From contig JBJOLU010000205.1 of assembly GCA_046052705.1 (NCBI GenBank), positions 1-12,805 on the forward strand: a stretch of 12,805 nucleotides of DNA, given 5' to 3'. This DNA comes from JBBATK01 sp046052705 (GTDB lineage Bacteria; Bacteroidota; Ignavibacteria; Kapaibacteriales; NICIL-2). The notes under the pieces are model-generated. The model was not told where the DNA came from. It saw only the letters and a list, made by a program, of their open reading frames with translations, and did not search any database. Made by a program: the position numbers and the translations under genes. Shown piece by piece: positions 7,545-12,805 of the stretch (position 1 is the first letter of the stretch; every line of letters begins with the position of its first letter).

Positions 7545-10481
7545 ATGATTCATACACACCTAAAGTTAATACAGCGCCGGTCGGGTATCAATGAGGTATT
7601 TCTCTGCCTGCTCTTCTTCTTTGCTACGGCAGCAAGTGCGTGGGCGCAAGTGGTAACAAGTGTGCCGTCTCCGGCGCGCATGGATCAGCCGGTTACCATT
7701 AGTTTCTATGCCGACCGTGGGTCCAGGGGATTGGCCGGCTTCACCGGTGATGTGTATGTGCACACAGGTGTGATCACTACCAGAAGCACGGGGCCGTCGG
7801 ACTGGCGATATGTAAAAACGAACTGGGGACAAAACACAGCCGAGACCAAACTCTCTCGTGTGTCGGCGAACCTCTATTCATTCACCATCGACAACATTCG
7901 CTCTTACTACGGAGTGCCTGCAAGCGAAGATGTAGTGCGCCTTGCCATGGTGTTTCGCAGTGCAGACAACAGCAGGGAAGGCAAAGGAGATGCGAATAGC
8001 GATTTGTTTTTGGATGTCACACAGCCCGGTATGCAGGTACGGTTTATCACGCCGGCTTCCAGCCCGGTATTACTCTCGCTTACTTCGGAGCAGCCGGTGT
8101 TTGCCGTGGCGCAGTCCCTTGGAAAAGTTGTGAAAAAACTTGATTTGTTTCTTGATGATTCACTGCTCACTTCCGTTCAAGACGATACTCTTCGTTTCAA
8201 TGTGAGGGTGTCGCGTTTGGGCACGCATTTTCTTCGCTGCATAGGTGTGGATGATCAAGGTGCCGCCGACACCGCAGTTACGGAACTTGATGTGGTGGGC
8301 CCCACCATCGATGAAGCACGTCCTGCCGGTATTCGCGAAGGGGTAACTATTGTGGACGACTCCACCGTGATCTTTTGCCTGTATGCTCCCTTCAAGCAAT
8401 CGGTGTTTGTGATAGGTGACTTCAACGATTACGCTGTTCGCAATGAAGACATGATGAAGCGGGACAAAGTGGACTCGCTGAATACCTATTTCTGGTTGAA
8501 GAAATCCGGATTCAAGCCCGGCACCGAGATTGGGTATCAATATTTGGTGGACGGCACTATACGGGTGGGCGATCCCTTTGCACACGGCGCGCTCAGTGAG
8601 TCGCTGGAAGGAGAGATTCTATCCGGCAACCGGTATCCCAACTTGAAGCGATATCCCAGGGGCAAAACCAAAGAGTACCTAACAACCTTCGTGATGCGCG
8701 CGCGCAACGACGATCCCGTGTATGCCTACGAGTGGAAGACGGAGCCTTTCACCCGGCCGGCAGCAAAAGACCTTGTGATTTACGAGTTACTTGTTCGCGA
8801 TTTCACGGAGCGTCGCACCTATCAAGCGGTGATCGACTCACTGGAGTATTTAGCATCGCTGGGAGTAAATGCGATTGAACTTATGCCGGTGAATCAGGCC
8901 GACGGCAATCAGACCTGGGGTTACGATCCGGTGTTTCACGCATCAATGAACCGCTATTACGGCACCGAGCAAGATTTGAAGCGCCTTGTGGATGCATGCC
9001 ATGCTCGCGGTATTGCTGTGCTATTGGATGTGGTGTACAATCATGCAACAGGCGCATCGCCGCTTGTGCGGCTATGGGCAAGCGGAACCTACGGTCCGGC
9101 AACGGCGCAGAATCCTTATGCTAATACCTCGCCCAAGCATCCATTCAATGTGTTCAACGACTTGAATCACGAGAGTGCTGCACTGCAACGCTATGTGGAT
9201 CGTGCAAACGAATACTGGCTAAAAGAATTCCGCATCGACGGATTTCGCTTTGATTTGTCTAAGGGGTTAACACAAAAACAAACACTGGGTACGGGTGGTA
9301 ACGAAGCTGATAAAATGGCTGCGTACGATTCCTCGCGCGTGCGAATCCTAACGCGCATGGCAGCGGCAATTCGCAGCTACGATACAACGGCTGTATTGAT
9401 ACTCGAGCACTTTGCCGATGCACGTGAAGAGCGCGAGCTTGCCGAGCGCGGTTTCTTGCTGTGGCACAACATGAACGGTACCTTTATCGATGCATCTATG
9501 GGATGGATAAATGGATTGCTGGATAACGGCACCGCGCAGGGGTACTTCAAGAATCGCGGACTAACGCGTCCGGCGAATGTAGCGTACATGGAATCGCACG
9601 ACGAAGAGCGATTGATGAAGAAGCACTATTGCTACGGAAACACCACAGTGCCCGGATATTCAACTCGCGACACAAGCATAGCACTGAAGCGCTCTGCAGC
9701 CGCCGCAGCATTTTTTCTTCCGGTGCCCGGCCCCAAAATGATATGGCAATTCGGTGAGCGCGGGTACGACGTTGGCTTGCAGTTGCAAACCACAAATGGT
9801 GCCTGCACGGATAATCCTGCTATTCGTTTGTCCGTGAAGCCTTCGTTCTGGAATTATCGCACAGAGCCGCGCCGCATGGAGTTGTACAAAACCTATGCAG
9901 CACTCAACCGTCTTCGCGCGTATCCAACATTTACCTCGCTTGAGACAGAGCTTACCATGAAGGCAGGGAGAAACGACACCGTGCGCTGGATGCAGTACAA
10001 GCATCCGGACATGAATGCGGTGATCGTTGCCAACTACGGTTTGCGTCAGCGCAATGTGGTGATACCATTCCCGGCGGCCGGTACCTATTACGATTACTTC
10101 ACCGGGGATAGCATTGTGGTAAGTGCTACAACGGCCACGTGCCTATTCGGTGCCGGAGAATTTCACATACTCACCACAAAAAATCTTCCCAATCCTGATC
10201 GCATTGGCGTGCCCCTTGGCGTGGAGGACGAGCGCGAGTTCCTTCCCATGACGGTCATGCCGAATCCGTCGGAGGGACGTTGCGTGGTGCAACTACCCGC
10301 GGCCTTGTGGGGCGCTAACAGCGTAGTGGAAGTGGTGTCGCAGCAGGGAAGAGTGGTGTGCTCTGTGCAAGCAACGGACAATCAGGTAGCGATTCACGAT
10401 CTTCCAACCGGCGTGTATGTGGTGATTGTTCGTCAAAACAATGCTGTACGCGCTCGGCAAAAAGTGGTAGTGGTGAACTAA
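7545..10481 (+). CDS. Secreted multidomain GH13 alpha-amylase-family glycoside hydrolase with T9SS sorting domain
   Basis: An endo-acting alpha-glucan hydrolase is the likeliest role; a transferase is possible. ATG 7545 (978 residues) is preferred over the TTG at 7482 because it gives a signal peptide ending ATAASAWA|Q at residue 34. Domains in order: a module related to the tandem protein at 4591-5862 (about 36-160); an Ig-like domain (about 163-255); a CBM48-like E-set (about 271-370, VFVIGDFNDY); the GH13 barrel from about 409 (DLVIYELLVRDF); a C-terminal beta domain (about 770-860); and a T9SS tail (about 899-978, TVMPNPSEGRC...LPTGVYVVIV). All four GH13 regions are intact: DVVYNH (from Asp495), GFRFD (nucleophile Asp570), LILEH (acid/base Glu621) and ESHDEE (Asp686). 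The NHES and SKGLTQKQ strings fit a Bacteroidota group often annotated as amylase or branching enzyme. Subfamily and product cannot be set by eye. Confidence 0.92.
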   Translation: MIHTHLKLIQRRSGINEVFLCLLFFFATAASAWAQVVTSVPSPARMDQPVTISFYADRGSRGLAGFTGDVYVHTGVITTRSTGPSDWRYVKTNWGQNTAETKLSRVSANLYSFTIDNIRSYYGVPASEDVVRLAMVFRSADNSREGKGDANSDLFLDVTQPGMQVRFITPASSPVLLSLTSEQPVFAVAQSLGKVVKKLDLFLDDSLLTSVQDDTLRFNVRVSRLGTHFLRCIGVDDQGAADTAVTELDVVGPTIDEARPAGIREGVTIVDDSTVIFCLYAPFKQSVFVIGDFNDYAVRNEDMMKRDKVDSLNTYFWLKKSGFKPGTEIGYQYLVDGTIRVGDPFAHGALSESLEGEILSGNRYPNLKRYPRGKTKEYLTTFVMRARNDDPVYAYEWKTEPFTRPAAKDLVIYELLVRDFTERRTYQAVIDSLEYLASLGVNAIELMPVNQADGNQTWGYDPVFHASMNRYYGTEQDLKRLVDACHARGIAVLLDVVYNHATGASPLVRLWASGTYGPATAQNPYANTSPKHPFNVFNDLNHESAALQRYVDRANEYWLKEFRIDGFRFDLSKGLTQKQTLGTGGNEADKMAAYDSSRVRILTRMAAAIRSYDTTAVLILEHFADAREERELAERGFLLWHNMNGTFIDASMGWINGLLDNGTAQGYFKNRGLTRPANVAYMESHDEERLMKKHYCYGNTTVPGYSTRDTSIALKRSAAAAAFFLPVPGPKMIWQFGERGYDVGLQLQTTNGACTDNPAIRLSVKPSFWNYRTEPRRMELYKTYAALNRLRAYPTFTSLETELTMKAGRNDTVRWMQYKHPDMNAVIVANYGLRQRNVVIPFPAAGTYYDYFTGDSIVVSATTATCLFGAGEFHILTTKNLPNPDRIGVPLGVEDEREFLPMTVMPNPSEGRCVVQLPAALWGANSVVEVVSQQGRVVCSVQATDNQVAIHDLPTGVYVVIVRQNNAVRARQKVVVVN
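7650..8024 (+). other. N-terminal module of the GH13 enzyme, homologous to the tandem modules
   Basis: Codons about 36-160 of the GH13 enzyme line up with both modules of the protein at 4591-5862. MDQPVTISFYADRG matches KDQPITITYDANKG, and DVYVHTG matches YIYMHSG. A Trp then WGQN matches EWGKDN, and KLSRVSANLYSF matches KLESVSPGVFSI. VFRSADNSREGKGDANSDLF matches VFRNAAGDGEGKNDGGTDFF. Identity is low, but the motif order and spacing are kept. The acidic Gly-rich end might bind calcium, which is a guess. Confidence 0.75.
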
Positions 10482-10537
10482 AAATCGATGTTTAGCACCG
10501 CCCCGAACGTGCCTGAGCGGAATTATTTAAAAAATAG

Positions 10538-10547
10538 CACGATCGTG
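10538..10547. promoter_or_regulatory. Palindrome, possible operator
   Basis: CACGATCGTG is a perfect 10-bp palindrome. It extends to an imperfect 18-bp dyad (10534-10551) with one mismatch pair. It lies 57 bp after the GH13 stop and about 240 bp before the kinase gene. A stem without a T-run does not look like a terminator, so a protein-binding site is more plausible. Confidence 0.35.
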
Positions 10548-10688
10548 TTATATGAGCGTAGCAAAACGGCCAAATCTCTTCAAAAACGGCGGTAGTATTA
10601 AAAAAAGTAATGCAATAACGGTGTTTTTCATTTTCGCCCGGTACCCGAATCTGCCCCAAATCTAGCGTTTTGTGCGGTTGATCGTGAA

Positions 10689-10763
10689 TTGTCCTATAAT
10701 TTTCATGGCCTATAGGATTTTGTCCTACATTTTATGGAGGGATGTCCGATAACTGTGTAGGAC
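10689..10763. promoter_or_regulatory. Cluster of five TGTCCTA-type motifs upstream of the kinase
   Basis: Plus-strand copies are TGTCCTATA (10690-10698), TGTCCTACA (10721-10729) and TGTCCGATA (10743-10751). Minus-strand copies are TATAGGA (10711-10717) and TGTAGGAC (10756-10763). The first two plus-strand copies sit in a longer direct repeat, with TTGTCCTAtAATTTTcATGG at 10689-10708 against TTGTCCTACATTTTATGG at 10720-10737. Start-to-start spacings of 31 and 22 bp are close to three and two helical turns, so bound proteins would face the same side. The AT-rich part (TAATTTTC, TACATTTT) partly resembles the Bacteroidota -7 box. I infer an operator array or tandem promoters for the kinase gene. 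Confidence 0.5.
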
Positions 10764-10789
10764 TAACCATACGCGCCTAGCGCACTACC

Positions 10790-11962
10790 ATGAATTCTGA
10801 TTCGAGTTTCGAAGAAGAGAATGGAATGAAAGGTGAGTTCAAGGAAGATTATCCCGCGGAGTTGGTACACGATATACGCGGATACATTGCTCAGTTACCG
10901 GATCCCACTCTCGTGTTTTCACACGCAGGGCATATCGTGGGACTAAATTCTCAGGCGGAAAACCTTTTAGGTGCCCGTGCCGAGGATGTATATTTACGAG
11001 TATTAGATAGGATTTTTCAGAGCGCTGCAAACGAATCTACACCTTCGTTTACCAAGCGCTTTGTGGAACAAACGTTGCTGCCGGTAACGGATGCAGTTTC
11101 TACGGTGTTTCTCCCCTATCTATCGCCGTCGCCGGTGATAAGTGTGCGCACTGTTCGCTTCCCGGACACAGCGGCAGGCGGCTTGTATTTGTCGGTGTTA
11201 ACGGATGTTTCGGCTTCCGGCTTCGATCTTGCTGTTGATGCTAAACGAAACCCCAGGGTAGCCTCTGTAAAAGCTGATATTGATATGCCTCATCGCAGAA
11301 TCATAGAGATGTTGTCTCACGAGTTTCGCACTCCGCTCACGATCATTCGATCGTCTGCGGATGTGATGCGTCGCTATGCAGACAGATTGAACGACGAGCA
11401 AAGAGACGATTACTTGCGCATCATTCAAGAGCAGGTGCAGCAACTGGCAGCACTTGTGCACAATGCTCTTTCTTCTACCGAGCCGGGGCAATCATTACAA
11501 GCAGAGCTCAGCGCCGTTGTGCCCGCAGACTTTTTGCAGTCCATACTTGTGCAGTGTAAAGAGCTTCCGGAAGAGCATAGCAAAGTGCGGGTGGAGAATG
11601 AGTGGCCCAAGGATACCATCTTGGTTGACGAGCATCTGTTGCGTTTGGCTGTTTGCAATATCCTTGGAAATGCAGTGAAGTTTTCCAACCCGGACCAAGA
11701 GGTTACGTTGCGCTTGTACGAAGACAACAACGACCTTGTTTTCAGCGTGATTGATCACGGCAAGGGAATACCGGGCGAAGATCTGGTACACATCTACGAG
11801 CCGTTTTATCGCGCTGCCAATGCCAAGGATGTTCAGGGTATTGGCCTAGGCCTTACGCTTGCGCGCGACTTCATTCAAGCTCACAACGGATCCTTCAGTG
11901 TGGTGAGCAGCGAAGGTCAGGGTACTACCGTCACTATTCGCATTCCGCAGCCGCAGCCGTAG
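10790..11962 (+). CDS. Soluble PAS-domain sensor histidine kinase
   Basis: Autophosphorylating sensor of a two-component system, 390 residues with no signal peptide or membrane segment, so probably cytoplasmic. Residues about 27-80 are PAS-like (PDPTLVFSHAGHIVGLNSQA). A region of uncertain type follows (about 81-160). HisKA has the H-box LSHEFRTPL with the phospho-acceptor His177. The ATPase domain has the N-box (NILGNAVKFSN, Asn290 and Asn294), the G1 box VIDHGKGI with Asp322, the F-box YEPFYRA and the G2 box from Gly350 (GIGLGLTLA), and it closes GQGTTVTIRIP. All catalytic boxes look intact. ATG 10790 has no Shine-Dalgarno sequence. ATG 10826 (Met13) is an alternative with AAGAAGAG a few bases upstream. 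No response regulator is in the window, so the target is unknown. The repeat array upstream is a candidate control site. Confidence 0.93.
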   Translation: MNSDSSFEEENGMKGEFKEDYPAELVHDIRGYIAQLPDPTLVFSHAGHIVGLNSQAENLLGARAEDVYLRVLDRIFQSAANESTPSFTKRFVEQTLLPVTDAVSTVFLPYLSPSPVISVRTVRFPDTAAGGLYLSVLTDVSASGFDLAVDAKRNPRVASVKADIDMPHRRIIEMLSHEFRTPLTIIRSSADVMRRYADRLNDEQRDDYLRIIQEQVQQLAALVHNALSSTEPGQSLQAELSAVVPADFLQSILVQCKELPEEHSKVRVENEWPKDTILVDEHLLRLAVCNILGNAVKFSNPDQEVTLRLYEDNNDLVFSVIDHGKGIPGEDLVHIYEPFYRAANAKDVQGIGLGLTLARDFIQAHNGSFSVVSSEGQGTTVTIRIPQPQP

Positions 11963-12094
11963 ACCATAGAATAGCTCTGTGCTGCTGCCAAGCTTCCATA
12001 GCGATAAATGTGTGGCATAGGCCTTCAGCCGTAGAATGCCGCAGCCTCGCTGTTGTATTTTCGCGTCAGGACTTCGCAAGCAGTATTCGCAGCA
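11963..12094 (+). other. Gap between the kinase and the glycosyltransferase
   Basis: This 132-bp gap shows no terminator hairpin with a T-run, so cotranscription is possible. The string CAGCCGTAGA occurs at the kinase 3' end (about 11953-11962) and again at about 12026-12035, which may be chance or a small local duplication. The glycosyltransferase frame is open from 12035, but no in-frame ATG precedes 12095. Confidence 0.4.
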
Positions 12095-12805
12095 ATGATT
12101 CCGAAGTGCCTGTTACTCACTGTGTGTTCCGTGCTTTCTACCCCAGCGCCACCCGCGTCCATACTTGTTCTTCGCTTAAGTTCCCTCGGAGATGTTGTGC
12201 TCGCAACACCCGTGGTACGTGTGCTGCGCGCAGCTTTTCCCGAGGCTAGAATCGATGTAGCCGTAGCAAAAGAGTTTGCCGAAGTGTGGCAGGGAAACCC
12301 ATACGTATCAACAGTACTCGAACTGGATAAGCGCGGCTCGGCCCTTCGCGGAGTGATGCGCTCAACATTACCCGGATCGTTGAACAAATATGATGTGGTT
12401 GTGGACTTGCAAAACAATCTGCGCTCATTTGTATTGCGTCGTCGATTTGGCCGAAGCGTATTGGTGATAGATTCTTTTCGCGCACAAAAACGTGCGCTGG
12501 TTCAACATCATACAAACGCAGCTGCGTTGCCGCATGTGGTTCAGCGGTATCTGGCAACAATTACTCCTTTGGGAGTTAAGGATGATGGTGCGGGCCTTGA
12601 TCTATGGATGTACCCGTCTGTAAGCCACTCTGAAGCCCGCGGCACAGCCGTGGTTCATTCATCAGACTCTTCATCAGACTCTTCATCAGACTCTTCATCG
12701 CAACACGCATCGCAACACGCATCGCAACACGCATCACAACACGCATCACAACACGCATCACAGTATAGAACCATTGCTATAAAAACTGCCGTACAGCCCG
12801 AAGTG
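12095..12805 (+). CDS. GT9-family (heptosyltransferase-like) glycosyltransferase, 3' truncated
   Basis: Partial gene that runs off the right edge; 237 codons are visible. After a short leader (MIPKCLLLTVCSVL...) comes the GT9 N-terminal signature ILVLRLSSLGDVVLATPVV from residue 23, then RVLRAAFPEARIDVAVA and DVVVDLQNNLRS (from Asp100). This is the usual first Rossmann domain of ADP-heptose:LPS heptosyltransferases, which add sugars to the lipopolysaccharide core on the inner face of the inner membrane. ATG 12095 is the first in-frame ATG, but the leader is longer than usual, so GTG 12122 or GTG 12131 could be the true start. Residues 189-221 are a low-complexity insert of SSDS and SQHA repeats before YRTIAIK, which probably begins the second domain. 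The donor sugar cannot be told from this half. The family call is firm; the LPS role is inferred. Confidence 0.85.
   Translation, partial: MIPKCLLLTVCSVLSTPAPPASILVLRLSSLGDVVLATPVVRVLRAAFPEARIDVAVAKEFAEVWQGNPYVSTVLELDKRGSALRGVMRSTLPGSLNKYDVVVDLQNNLRSFVLRRRFGRSVLVIDSFRAQKRALVQHHTNAAALPHVVQRYLATITPLGVKDDGAGLDLWMYPSVSHSEARGTAVVHSSDSSSDSSSDSSSQHASQHASQHASQHASQHASQYRTIAIKTAVQPEV
12659..12694 (+). repeat. In-frame 12-bp tandem repeat, three copies (Ser-Ser-Asp-Ser)
   Basis: The unit TCATCAGACTCT is repeated three times with no mismatch, followed by one extra TCA. It encodes SSDS three times within the glycosyltransferase. The lack of any mismatch points to recent slippage expansion. Confidence 0.95.
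12698..12757 (+). repeat. In-frame 12-bp tandem repeat, five copies (Ser-Gln-His-Ala)
   Basis: The unit TC(G/A)CAACACGCA occurs five times. The first three copies carry TCG and the last two TCA. A degenerate TCACAG follows. It encodes SQHA five times and starts directly after the first array, with one TCA codon between. The block of shared variants suggests unit-by-unit growth by slippage or unequal exchange. Confidence 0.95.

Larger units (their letters stand above)
10482..10789. other. 308-bp non-coding region between the GH13 gene and the histidine kinase
   Basis: I see no gene on either strand. There is no clear terminator after the GH13 stop. The left half is AT-rich with a 10-bp palindrome at 10538-10547 and two AAAACGGC copies exactly 20 bp apart (10563-10570 and 10583-10590). 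GATCGTG occurs twice (10541-10547, 10680-10686). The right half holds a cluster of TGTCCTA-type motifs described separately. Confidence 0.7.

Noticed and set aside
10695..10700. TATAAT as a classic sigma-70 -10 box
   Set aside because: No TTGACA-like box lies about 17 bp upstream (TTGATC is only 11 bp away), and Bacteroidota use a different promoter consensus. The repeat context explains it better.
12010..12249. Plus-strand frame at 12010-12249
   Set aside because: It overlaps the GT9 N-terminal signature in another frame, and its product resembles nothing.
12659..12757. CRISPR array
   Set aside because: The 12-bp units are directly adjacent with no spacers and lie in frame within a gene.
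12576..12761. Minus-strand frame with MRVAMRVA repeats
   Set aside because: The repetition is simply the reverse-strand reading of the 12-bp arrays in the glycosyltransferase.

Overview
The window looks like a stretch of chromosome from a member of the Bacteroidota or a close relative in the FCB group. The evidence is a SusC/SusD outer-membrane glycan-uptake pair together with three proteins that end in type IX secretion (T9SS, Por) sorting domains, a combination largely confined to that group. Base composition is near even by eye. I cannot place it more finely. All genes found lie on the + strand. Both ends are cut inside genes.

Layout. (1) Positions 1-5924 hold a polysaccharide-utilisation-type unit: a 5'-truncated SusC-like TonB-dependent transporter, a SusD-like lipoprotein 20 bp downstream, and a small secreted protein made of two 148-residue tandem modules plus a T9SS tail. 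A strong rho-independent terminator closes the unit. (2) Positions 5925-10481 hold two large secreted enzymes, both with T9SS tails: an esterase-D/CE1-type alpha/beta hydrolase with an N-terminal CBM48-like domain, and a multidomain GH13 alpha-amylase-family enzyme. (3) Positions 10482-10789 are a 308-bp non-coding region with a cluster of repeated TGTCCTA-type motifs and a 10-bp palindrome. (4) Positions 10790-11962 encode a soluble PAS-containing sensor histidine kinase with no response regulator in view. (5) From 12095 to the right edge is a partial GT9 (heptosyltransferase-like) glycosyltransferase. It carries two adjacent in-frame 12-bp minisatellites at the likely hinge between its domains.

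How it fits together. The GH13 enzyme would cut alpha-glucan at the cell surface or outside the cell, and SusD and SusC would bind and import the oligosaccharides. The module repeated in the small secreted protein also appears at the N terminus of the GH13 enzyme, joining the two transcription units. I infer it is an alpha-glucan-binding module and that the small protein replaces the SusE/SusF surface binders, for which I see no genes here. The esterase suggests the substrate may carry ester groups. The kinase and the glycosyltransferase have no obvious tie to the glycan locus.
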